Positions 22,791-45,293 of a DNA stretch of 64,000 bases are shown here, piece by piece (within the stretch, counting starts at the first letter, position 1; every line of letters starts with the position of its first letter). Origin of the DNA: Maylandia zebra (Eukaryota > Chordata > Actinopteri > Cichliformes > Cichlidae). The position numbers and the translations under genes were made by a program. Below the pieces are notes generated by a model. It saw only the letters and a program-made list of their open reading frames with translations, was not told the origin of the DNA and did no database searches. The stretch covers positions 13,480,840 through 13,544,839 of the forward strand of contig NC_135183.1 in NCBI RefSeq assembly GCF_041146795.1, given 5' to 3'.

Positions 22791-25199
22791 CTCTTAAGTG
22801 GATGAGAAAATGCAGTTTTTGTCACTTCCACATTGTTCATTGAGCCCTGGAGATGGCCAATAACAGCAGGAATCTAAGATAATTTTTTTTTTATCTTGTG
22901 TGATCTTGGTTCATGGTATTTTAAAATGCATCTTTGCTCTAGTTTTCTATTATTTTGTTATTATATTGACTTGCTTGATTCTACATTCCACACATCACAT
23001 TTAAAAGCTTCACTACAGGCAAAGTTAAAAGAAAATGACCTACTTTCTGAGACTGATGATGCTTGATGTTAAAAATCTTAAAGGAAATGTCACGCTCATT
23101 TGTGACAGCTGAACCTTTGAAGGCCACAGTGGCTTCGTCAGTGCCTCACTGGACATCATGATTGATTTAAGGGTCAGTGAGTCCAATACATTTCATCTGA
23201 GCTGATCTCTGAAGAACTGATGTGATCTTAATTGAGTCTGTTACATCTTCCCAGGAAAAGAGAAGGAAGGGACAAATACACAGGCCTCAGAGGTATAAGG
23301 AACATCACAGAGATAATTGATGCTCACAGTATTACATTGTTCCCTTCTGGTTCCAAACAACAGCACTGTTGTTTGACTATATCCAATTTGTTAAAATGTT
23401 GCAGTAGCATGACAACTGATGTATTTGATACCTGTATGTATGTATGTATGTAACTATTGTGATACACAATATATTATATAATTACAGGTACACAAAGTCA
23501 TCAGCTTGGTCTAGAACAGATACAGAGGTATGATAACAAGGTTCTGCAACTCTGTTCATAGAAAAACCTTTCGTGGTTTAAATATGCCAGATCTTTTTAA
23601 TAAAGTAGTTTTCCTGTACACCCCTGGACCGCTTTCAGCACATCTGCTTTTTTTTTTTAGATCACTTCACAGAATTTCCACATGTACAGTTTCATCACAG
23701 GCCTTACACATGAGTAGAGAGCAAAACATCAACCTCTATGTATGTCAGGTCAACCCTGCCTTCATGTCCAGAATGAACACTGGTGAATGCCAAACATGAG
23801 AACAGGAGTTTTCAGTGCTAGAGTCCATAGTGTTTAAAGCGGAAGACAGTGTTCAAGTTACAGATGCAGTTAGTGTCCTTTTTTTTTTAAAATTTTTGCA
23901 TTATACCAGCTCAGGGTGCCAGTGCTGACTTTTCACTGTCTCTGTGTGAGGAAGAACTTTGCAGCAAACAAATCATGGTGTGATATAGGCTATGATGCCA
24001 TAGTGCCTTTATAAACCAGCAAGTTGTCAGGGGTACAGGAGAAGGTCCCACCATGTAAATTTCTGTTGCACTGATGTGACACAATTTGGGGGAGCAGCGG
24101 GGCACATAGTTGGATTAAATTTGGATACTAAGTGAAGAAATAGTTAGTAACTTCAGTAATGTTCAATGAATCTACTTCAGTTCCTCTAGTGAATGATTAT
24201 GTTTTTTAGTTTGTATTATAGCGCATCCTCCACTCACTCTGAAAATAGTGCATTATTTCTGGGAATGTATTTCTCTCTTCCTGAATGGGAATGACAGTAT
24301 CTGCATCACTGGAGTGTTATCATTCTTGAACTTCTCTACATTTGCTACTGGTCATAGGCAGTATATTGTTATAGACTTACATGCTATCTGTCCTAAATAA
24401 ACTTTAATACGATTTACAAAGGCTTTAATGACACCCTAACTTTCCCTGTGCCACCATGTTTTAATTTTGTGTGAAATGTTTCCTACTTTTTTGAATAGAC
24501 TGCAATCAAATTTAGTCCAGATTTGCATTTTGCTATCACAATGACTTGTAATCAACCCCATATCAATCGGAAGTATTGTTAAATGCTTTCATTTAGGGTA
24601 TAAGCAGATCAAGTATATTTTCATTTGCCCTAACTCTCCTGTCTTTAATCAGTAAATATTAATATGCTAACAAGCTAAATATAGATGGTGAACATAATTC
24701 CTGTCTCCCACTTCCATCTCATGTAAATTAATATGACTTAAACTAATTTGACAACAAATCCTTCATCCTCAAAGCAAAGATAGACCATGTTTATTGTTTC
24801 TGGTTGCTATCTACCGTGAATGGTAATACCGGTACAATGATAGTTAATCATCCACTTGCCCAGGGGCTATACAAGCCCCTTTTCTTCTTTCTGAAATAAG
24901 AAATACATGAAGGAATAGTTCTCACATCTTACTAACATCAGCAGTTATCACTGGATTTGTTGAATACTGAGTTAAACCTAGTAGTGAACAAAGATCTGAA
25001 ACGCCAGATTGAGGAAGAATAAGGAAACTGGTATGAACTTACTTCTAGTTGTGGCTTCTGTAGAGAATCGCTCCATCCGGAGTCTGGAGGAAGAACGGAC
25101 AAGTGCTCTGACACCAGCCGTAGGGCTACTGTTTATTTCAGATCCGAGAGAGGTGAAGAAGTGTCCTGCTGGCACCGTGCAGTCGTCCTTGCCGTACAT
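22791..25199. other. Intergenic DNA upstream of the membrane-protein gene
   Basis: AT-rich sequence with a short (GTAT)n run near 23434-23451. No supported gene. Confidence 0.5.
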
Positions 25200-34255
<9,056 letters not shown>

Positions 34256-34850
34256 CTGCAACCTTCTGATCTTCACTGAGAGAAATCAAGCAGCATCTTT
34301 GCTTGCTTTTTGTGTTAAAGTGGATTTACAAGTCTGACACAAATGGAAGCTTTATCCACTGTTTCTTCACCTGCAGGTGGCTGTGTAATGTTGGGCCAGA
34401 AGGTACTTGGAGGCATGAGATGCTGATGTTTGTATGTGACTTGATTCTTTTTGGCTGAAATGACAGATGAGGGCAGCTACAGCTTGTTTGGACAAGCAGC
34501 CGGAGAGACAACTGTTATTTTTTCATGCTTAGTCCTCATCGTGCCAACCCTTTTATTTCTCTAAGTTACCCCTCATCCATTTAAAATGAAAACACCAATG
34601 CAAACAATATTTAATCGCTCTAGATATACAACACATGGTGGTCAGTGCTTATTGTAACATTTCTGATAGCAAAGTGAAAAACTTCACCCTCATGAGAACA
34701 GTTAGATTAACACTTTTGTCATTTTCGCTGAGGCTGCGAGATGAGGTTTTGCATAATCTATATAAATTTGTATCTCTTTCTATATGATGATACTGTAATT
34801 ACCAAAGGCAAGTCTATCCCTAAAGATTAAATAAAATCATTTGGTAGTTT
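34256..34850 (+). other. Probable 3' UTR of the membrane-protein gene
   Basis: The sequence after the stop contains an AATAAA at 34830-34835, a plausible polyadenylation signal about 575 bp downstream. Later AATAAA motifs (near 35211 and 35457) are possible alternatives. Confidence 0.45.
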
Positions 34851-35600
34851 CATGGTATTAGCTTGATGTAAGAGGAAACAAGTGCTAAGTCACCTTCAAG
34901 AGCTCTGATTATACCTGCTGTCAACTCTCAAAAAATGTGCATTGCTTTTAATGTCATTATTGGTTACATGTCACATGGAATGGCTTTTGTCAAAGCCTTT
35001 GTTTACCTTTATTACCTCACTGTTAAGGGCTACATACTGCTGCTGATGACACTGCTCACAGACACAAATAATGGGGCTTATTTCTCCTTTGCATGTGGTC
35101 CTTATCCTCTGCACACATGGATCTACTATAAACAGTATCTTTGAAGGGTCTGTTCTACCTGAAAGTACTGATGTTAGAACTCCAATTTTCTCTCTCATTT
35201 ATAATAGGTTTGAATAAAAGGTTCGAGGAACAGGCGTCTGGTTCACATCAACAAGATCTTAGTTTGTCCCTTCCCCAATCTGCAAGACTTTTTTTTTAAG
35301 AGTCTTGTTCCTCAAATATGTTAATCACACTGATCTGTGAGTGTAAAAGTGGAAAACAGTCTGCAAAAAAAAAGCAATAAAGCAAACAAACAAATAAAAA
35401 CCCATGCTCTTTCATTTTTTACCATGCTGTTAATCGCTGTATTCCTTTCGGATCATTGAATAAATACTCATTGGTAAAAGTATTTGTTTTGGGTTTTGTG
35501 CTTCTTTAATATTTAATATTTAAGATAATAAAAAAATCTTTTTGTTATATAACAAAGACAAGTATCATATTATGAGTGAACATCCATATACATGCACTCA
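34851..35600. other. Intergenic DNA
   Basis: No gene seen. AT-rich with short A runs. Confidence 0.45.
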
Positions 35601-35602
35601 TA

Positions 35603-37286
<1,684 letters not shown>

Positions 37287-38091
37287 CATACATATACATG
37301 CGTGTGGAGTTTATATAAGCAGCTGACCGTGCTGCTTATATCAGCAGCCTGCTAATTGCTGCTACATATTCTGTTGCTCATGTTATACCTGAAATAAATA
37401 AACACCTGATAGAAAATCAGTGTCTCTTTATTGTATTATTTAAATTCACACATTTATTGCTAGACAAGATTAAAAAAAATCTTCTTCTAAAAGAAGCTAA
37501 TTATTTGATCTGATTTGACAGCTCACACATCACAGACTACCCCGGTCTGAATTTTTCATCACCCCAAAGCACCTTCTAAGTTTGAAGTATTACAGTCTTC
37601 ATGTGTGCAGAGGACAATCCAGCTTTGTACTCATAATGCTGCTGAGTGTAGCTGTTGTCAGGGGCCACCCCCATTAAAAGACTGGATGACACGCAAGCTA
37701 ATGAAAGGGCAGCAAGGCCTGCCAGGCACCCTGCCCGCTCAGGTAACCTTCTGTTACAAAAAACTGCCCCCTAGCTTGCTCTGTGGGACCTCCTGTCACC
37801 TCAGTGGCTTTGTCTTAAGAGCTGTCACCTTGCTTCATTAGTACCACTTCCCAGTGAAGTGCTTTCAACCTCACAACCAGCACCCCTGAATGTGCTACCT
37901 TTAGTGTCCCTTTCCTTAGAGAAGACTAAAGTTTGTATGCAGTACCTTGTACAATTCTTGAGTCACCCCTCAGTGGTTTAAATTTTGCCATAAAAATGGT
38001 AAATAGGTGCAGTAATTTATGTGCAAAGAAGAATGGAAATACAGTATAACTGGCAAAACCAGAGTTTGTCAGATTCTAATGGCCTAGAAAG
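37287..38091. other. Intergenic DNA
   Basis: No supported gene, RNA or named repeat. Confidence 0.45.
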
Positions 38092-38720
38092 TCAATATCT
38101 GGTATGACCACCTTTATACTTCAACACAACAGGAACTCTTTCAGGTAAGCTTTCTTGTAATTTCTTTAAGGCATCATCAAGAACAGTGCTCTGGGCTTTT
38201 TGAATGAAATTCACAGCTCTACTTTGGATATTGGCTGCTTGTTTGTTCTGTTCTTTGTCAAGGTGATCCCACACTGCTTCACTAATGCTTATGTCCAGGG
38301 CTGTGGGGAGAGCAGTCCACAACTCACAGTGTATATTATTCCATCCAGGCATGTTTTGTACCTCATTGGCACTGTGTTTTGAATCACTGTCACACTGAAA
38401 AGGGAAGCCTTTCTAGTTGGCAATACATGGTGGATCCTAATCTGATGGTACTTTTCTGCATTCGTAACTCCATTAAGCTCCTCAACACCACTGGCTAAAA
38501 TGCAGCACCAAACAATGACAGAGCCACCACCATTCTTTTTTTTTTTTTTTTTTTTACAGATAATGGACTGATTCTTATATTCAACCATCCTTCCATTAAG
38601 ACCACTTCTGGTGAGGCTTTGACGAACAGTACTGTAGATGGATTGGCTGAATTGTCAAAAGCATTTCTCAGGTCCTGTCTCAGGTCTTTTCCGGATTTTT
38701 CCCTATTGCTTAAGGACATG
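38092..38720 (-). pseudogene. Decayed Tc1/mariner transposase on the minus strand
   Basis: Minus-strand frames keep DNA-binding-domain remnants (EKSGKDLRQDLRN near 38690, then NPSTV), a DDE-domain stretch (NGGGSVIVWCCI and TNAEKYHQI near 38530-38440) and the C-terminus (ISEAVWDHLDKEQNKQ near 38280, KKLQESLPERV, KGGHTRY at the end). The order is correct but frames shift and segments are missing. A poly-T run (38537-38558) sits within it. It is clearly much older than copies A and B and from another Tc1/mariner family. Confidence 0.85.
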
Positions 38721-41590
38721 TCTTCTGATATTGTTCATCTGCTGTAGATTATTTTTAAGGGTTGCCGCTTTTTCTTTTGCCCTCCACTTTTCCAGTTTCC
38801 TCAGTGACACCCTGCACACCAACCAAATATATGCCAAGTTTTTGGTTCATAGCTCTTTTGGAAACATGTTGCTGGTGCAAAATTACTATTTTATGCTGGT
38901 CTGTGTTATTGGTGGCATTTAACTAAAGAAATGAGAACAAAAAGTTTATTTTTGCAGCAGGTCACTGCTAACAAATTGCTTAAAGCTACAATTTAAAATG
39001 TTCTTTTCTAAGTTGTCTGTTATGTGTGGACACATCACTGGTCCATCACTTAAGTTAGGTATCTTTTTATGCTTGAGTGATGCAGAGAACAAACAAACAT
39101 ACAAACAAAAATAATAAGGTACAAGGACCCGACTAATAGTGAATGAAAAAGCAGCTAAAGTCCACAAAAAGACCTTCAGGAAGCCTGTTGAACTACTGCT
39201 CAAGACCACTTAAAAATGTCCAAAAAGTCTGGTGGAACATTTGCACAGTACCTTATTTTCTTTTCAGCTCAATTCCATTTAGCTTTATTCATATACCTCT
39301 TATTCACAACAACAGCCACCTCAAGGTGGTGTCTGAAATGACAGTTGTTCTGCCCTAATCCATTTCGGCCTGCACAGAATGTCCATTTCCCCCCTGCATG
39401 TGAGGACGAAGACATTTTTCACATCGACAGCAGGTCCTCCTCATTGTTTGCTGTGAAGGAGAGAACAACACTAAATTATTGACAGTGTGAAAATGTCACA
39501 GACGTTCCTATATTACTTGGCCATTGTGAGCAGAAAAAATTTTATTTCTACAAACTTTGTAAAGAACAGTGTACATGAATGAGCTTCATCACAGTGGTTT
39601 GAAGCATTTCTAAATTTGAATTGCAGCTATTCAAAGAGTAAAAAGGTGCAAACTGAGCACAAAAGGTCAAATCTACAGATGGCAGGTTGTGTTCTGGATC
39701 CACAGGTGGACAGAAATTACTACCTTTATGTGTTGGCATTTGGATTTACTGAATGCAACAACATCACCAGCCCCCAACCCCACCACAGTGTAGTAACTGT
39801 AAAAATGTACATAGTTTGAACCATAGATACCTCCATACAAATAATCACAGAGCGCACAGAAAAGAGAAGTGTTTGCAGGATAGTATTTTACTGGCTAAAA
39901 GGGGAAAAAACTGCCCCCAAGTGACCAAAGTGGTACAAAGCGAGGAGAAGGGAAAATCTGATCAATCAAAAAAATCAAAGACAGACAGTGGAATACTTTA
40001 AAAAAGTAACCAACTATTGTATTAGAGCTTTTGATTTAGATTATTTATTTTTATTTATATTTATTTAGGTTTTTATTTCATTCCATGTAATAACAATTCA
40101 CCACAATTAATGGAAAATCTGTTGTTTTTTTTGGTTATTTATTGGAGTTTGTTGTATATACGTAGCTTCTTCCTCACACCAATCATTTTCCCCTTTTTGT
40201 TAAAAAGTTTCTTAAAGCTGCATCATATCCATTGATGAAGTGGTAGTTCTCTATACTTTCTTGAATTCTCATGTGCATATATTGTCTACTGTTTACAAGA
40301 GCCTTTTAAATATGAGCTATGGAGACTACCATCACCTGTCAAGGCAAACAATTTGATTGGGGTAAAGTATATCCAGTAAATGGCAATTTAACCACTATAG
40401 CTCTTTCACATTGTCCCACAAAAAGCCAGAGGGTTGGATTTGAGAAGCAAAGTGTGCATAGTCTTTTCACACTGTGTAAAAGCTCTATTCTGTTGCCCCA
40501 ATGCTCTCAGCTACAGATTTTACAGCACCACTGGAGGTTGATGTAAATGTTACTGGAGCTGGAGCTCTCTTGGTTCAGGAAGAATGTCTTAATGTCTTAT
40601 ATACTCATATAAAAAGTTATCTGCTGACCAGTGTTATAGCTAAAATAAATAAATAAAATGCATCTAGCATGTCATTGTTTTGCTTATGTGTGTGTGTTTT
40701 TGTTTTTTTGTTTTGTTTTTGCCTTTGTGTTGTAGGTACTGTCCCTGATTCTGCATTTCATTTGTGCACTATACAGCTGGTATGAATGTGGAATTCAGTG
40801 AATGAATTTGAACATCATCAGCTTAACTTCAAATTCATCTCTGCTACCCTTTATGTAACAAACTCTGACCATGACTACAGCCACTGTGCGCTAGTCACAC
40901 ACTGTTCTTTGGTTTAAATCCATGCTGTTTTTGTTTGTTTTTTTGCAGCATGTTTCACAACTTGAAAAACACAATCGCACATATACAGACCCAGTATTTA
41001 AATACATGAGTACTTAAATATAAGCTTTACATTTCCAGTTTATCAAACACCACTGAGCAGTCCTTACCTTTAAGTCTAACCTCTCTTCTTCCTTTCTAGT
41101 TCTGGCTTTCTTACCTTGCTCCATGTCTAAGTAAATTTAACTCTATTTCTTTTCTCTCCCTGTGAAATACATGTCCTGACACAAAAAAATTACACACTTA
41201 TGCTCACTCTTCTTCTGCATGGCTAGCTAGATGCTGAAGTACCACAACTTATGGACACCCACAGTCATTCCAATGTAGTAGCAAAACAAACAAACAAAAC
41301 AAATAAATAAAAACATGCCCACTTTAACCTCTGACTATGGCACACAATTTTGCCCCTTTCATCTGTTTTTATGTGACATCCTCTCGTGACTAATAAACAA
41401 ACAAGATTGCCTTTCATGTGTTACTGCTTATTAAAAGCATTATTATTACGATTATTACTATTACTATTATTACCATTATTATTATTAAGCATTATTATTA
41501 AAATTATGTTTGTTCTTTCATTTTTGTATAAACCAATAACAGACAGAACAGTTATATTTAAAAAGCCTATTTCACTCATACACTTTGGTT
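38721..41590. other. Intergenic DNA
   Basis: AT-rich sequence with short ATT-rich stretches near 41440-41490. No supported gene. Confidence 0.5.
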
Positions 41591-42060
41591 GGTAACAATC
41601 TTTTAAAAAGACATCCGCTGGACGATGGTTTTAAGAAAAATTTATTTTGCCTTACGGCAAATCTGTGAAGGGTAAAGACCCCTCAAGGCCATAAACCCAC
41701 CAGGAAAGTGCTGAAAAGCCTCGGTTTCCCGTAGACTACTACCCATCGAGAGGATTTGCCCCCTGCTGACTATTAGGAGGGATGCATGTTTAAGCCACCT
41801 TAGCACTGGCTTACCTTCCTTCCTGCATGTTTTGTTACATGCAAATATTGAGCTTTTTACCCACTTCTTCTCTGCCGTGGCTTCTTCAGATATAGACTTA
41901 GCGTATAAAACAAAAACTCTATCACCATTTACAGAATGAAACCCAACTTATTACATCATATTCAATATTTTTTTTATTTGTAACCTTGTTGTAACCTATG
42001 TTGTAACCTGTTTATTAGTGTTTCCTGTTGATGAACTTTACATACATTCTAAGTTAAAAA
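41591..42060. other. Intergenic DNA, possible interspersed repeat
   Basis: The block around 41630-41800 is more GC-rich and has short inverted segments (TTGCCTTACGGCAA) that suggest an interspersed repeat. I cannot name it. No gene seen. Confidence 0.3.
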
Positions 42061-42159
42061 GTTTTTAAAAAGGCAAAAAACGCTGCCATATGACAACAGC
42101 AGAACAGAGCACGGAGACAATGAATAACAGAATAAGTGATCTAATGTGGAAAATTGTTT

Positions 42160-42608
42160 TCAGTCCTAGGTTGAGGCGGAGCTTCTGTAATCTTTCCGAG
42201 GCCCACACACAGAAGCCAAAGCCCTGCCGTTACCATAGAAACGACTCGCGGAGTATGGGAGATGCCACGAGCGACTCGCAATTGGTCACCTCGGATCGTT
42301 GTTCCGTCCCAACCTCCCCTATGATTTGTTTCATGTATTGCCCGTCTTAGAAGCTGCAACATGATTGGCTACCTTCTACATTCGCGGCCCGCCTCTGTGA
42401 GTAAGCGCTCCCAGCTGCACACACGTCGGGAAGAGTCGTGCGGACGACGTTGTACATTAAAGCGAAAGCTTAGTTGTTTTCAGGAGTAAAAAAGTTAATC
42501 TGCGGTTGACTGTTTTTGGAGTAGTACGCTTACTTGGAAATTCACAAAGTGGTGGGAAAGTTGGGAGACATGTAGAGACTTTTTGATCGCCGGTATTGTA
42601 GCTTGACG
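42160..42608 (+). promoter_or_regulatory. CpG-rich promoter and 5' UTR of rhpn1
   Basis: CpG-rich sequence just upstream of the first coding exon. It holds an RFX-type X-box-like site (GTTACCATAGAAAC, 42229-42242) and two inverted CCAAT boxes (ATTGG near 42283 and GATTGG at 42363-42368). No TATA box is evident, in keeping with a CpG-type promoter. The transcription start is not resolved. Confidence 0.55.
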
Positions 42609-42628
42609 ATGGAGGAGCCAGCGATAAG
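42609..42628 (+). CDS. rhpn1: rhpn1 coding exon 1
   Basis: ATG at 42609; encodes MEEPAI plus two bases. The best donor is AAG|GCAAGG (GC type) at 42629. A GT donor at 42641 (AAT|GTTAGC has poor consensus) would add four residues and keep phase. Confidence 0.6.
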
Positions 42629-45258
42629 GCAAGGATTAATGTTAGCCAAATTAACGCTTTTTGGGGAGGATATTTTTGTTTTGTTTACGTTGGGATAAAA
42701 CTTACGTTTTAAAATGGCGAGTTAAGCTAAGAGTCTTGTTCCAAGAGTGCGGTGGTGTATGAGAAGTGCGTCTAAACGTGCCTGAGTGTAATAAAAATGC
42801 TGACATGAATCTTTGCAGAGAGTTTGAGATGTCCCTGTCAGACGGTCCCTCTGACGACGACGACGAATTCCCGTCGACTTTACCCACAGATGGCAGCCAC
42901 AGTGGGAGCATCCGCAAGGTCAGACACCCACACTCTTACATTCATTTCAAATAAAAAAAAAAATACTGGATAAGTAAAATTAGAATACAGTCCACGAGAT
43001 GATGCTGTGTGGCTTCACATGGGGATCTTATTGGACCTGTAATTAAAACTAAAGAACATGAAACCTGAATGTCATCGATAATCATGTAAATTGGCAAATG
43101 TAAACTTTAACTTAGGGAACAAAGAAAGTTAGCAGCAGGGATAATACCCACATTATTGGGAAAAAGAGCACATGTTTTCGCTGACCACATTTTCTGAGTT
43201 TTGACATAGTGACCATCCCAATACATCAGAGAAGGGCTGAACTGATCTAGCTCTATATTTACATATACCTTGGTTTCGTGTAGATGTTCACAGAGTGCTG
43301 ATCGTATACCACTGTTAAATTATTAGTCTGTAATTTATTTATTTTTATGAGACTGTGTGACATCAGGATCCCCTGAAACATTGCTTTCCTGACATTGTTA
43401 AATAAAATGTAACAAATAAGTAAATCACAGAATATACATTTACCAAACTGTTAGTTATCACTTTTACCAATAAAAAAATAATAGATGATATATAATCTAT
43501 GCATGCTGTATTAACAGCAGTGTGTAGTTACTTTGCTTACTGTATGTATATAATAGTGTGTTGTACCAAAAACCTCTTGGTGGTTGCTTTAGTCATTAGC
43601 TGGGTGCCACGGTTGCAAGTAGTGTACCTGGAGGATTGTGACATGTCTGCAAACAATTCCAAACTACTTGCCAAGTTGTCTGTGAAAAGCAAGAAGCAAA
43701 ATGAGTGAGCATTTGCCTTCCAAAAAATTTGCAATTTTTAAAAATGTGTTTCTTTCAGCAGTCAGGCAGAAGTTTCACTGTTGAAGGCGAATGTTCTTTG
43801 CCTCCTGTTGGCAGTTTTTCACATTTTCACAAGTTTCTCTAACGCTTGGAGAGTAAACAGCAAGTGTTTACAGACAGTCAGCATCTTCCGTGCACCAGTC
43901 TGTTAGTGACCAAAGCAATCAGAAGTACGATTTTCAGTCTTTGTAACCTGCCCTGTCGTGGGAGATCAGTTCAGTTCACTGGAGGGTTACTTGATGTGCG
44001 CATGTTAAACAAACTCCTTTACTGGGAGGTAAAGAGATATATGAAGAAAAAGAGAGAGACAAACATAACAACTATATACTGTTGAGATTCCTGGAAGAGG
44101 GATAGAGAAGAAGATGGAAGGAGCAGTAGGGCATAAGAAAAAGGGAGTATTCAGCTTGTTTACAGTACAGCTCCGCCATCTGTCATGTAACTGTACATTT
44201 GTTTACCTCAGAGTGTGAAAGTGTGCTGTACTGTATGACACATGTCTGGTTTTAGTGAGCACACAAATTACCAGCTGTGAGGCAGTTCTTAAAGTATTGT
44301 GAGCAAATTGCCTCTGTTGAAGCAAGATTTTAAAAAGCTGTTAAATCTTCAAACACATGTACAGATCCTGTTAAAGTTTTTTATCTTCTGAGAGAATGTA
44401 TGTCCTCTGCTTTGTTGTGGCACAGTATTATCATGTTAAGCAGTCACAATGACCTTCACGTGTTGTCACGTCCATCATCTCTATGCTATACTGGGTTTGT
44501 AGTGCGAAGTAATTCTTTCAGACTGCTCTCCACTGGCAGTAATGACATGCCATGGTGCCATGGTAAAACTGGGGTTAGTGTCATGTGAAAACACGAAGGC
44601 TTAAAAAAAGTAATTTCTCACTGCGCCGCAGTCTGTTTGAGATTTATTTTCGATATATCAAATCTTATCCCCACTGTGGCTGTGTCTCTTACGGTTTCTT
44701 TTTTTTTTGGACAGGATAATTTCCATCGGGGAAAACATTAGTTAGCTGGTTGTAAGTCTGCCATGCTGCTTCCAGTACTTCTTACTCAGATCATACAGCA
44801 TGAAGTAATGTTGTCACATTTACACAGCTGTTCTGTGTTTTCTTGGGCAGACTGCCAAAATATATTAACAGCCACCAAGTATATTTGGTAGTCTAGTGTA
44901 GCTGTCTTTTTTTTAAGTTTTAGGTTTTTCAGCAGCTTCCATGATGGATTTACTGGTACTACATCAGTTTGCTCCGGTTTTGCAAATTCATTAACTCAAC
45001 CAGCCCTGACCCTTCCACTTTGTGTTTCTCTAAGGCTCGATATCATTCAGCTTCCTCTCCAGACTCCAGTGTTTCTCATACAGGGACTTGATAACGATAT
45101 AAGTGGAAGTTCACATGCCCTTACCATCGTGTTTCTTTACAGTCTGGTCCACTTGCCAGTTTCTTTTGTTGCTATCTTTGATATTAGTCAGCTGCTTGAG
45201 TTTCTCATCCTGTAGTCAACTGGATGGTTTTAAACTGGTGTCTGGAAGTATCTGTGTT

Positions 45259-45293
<35 letters not shown>

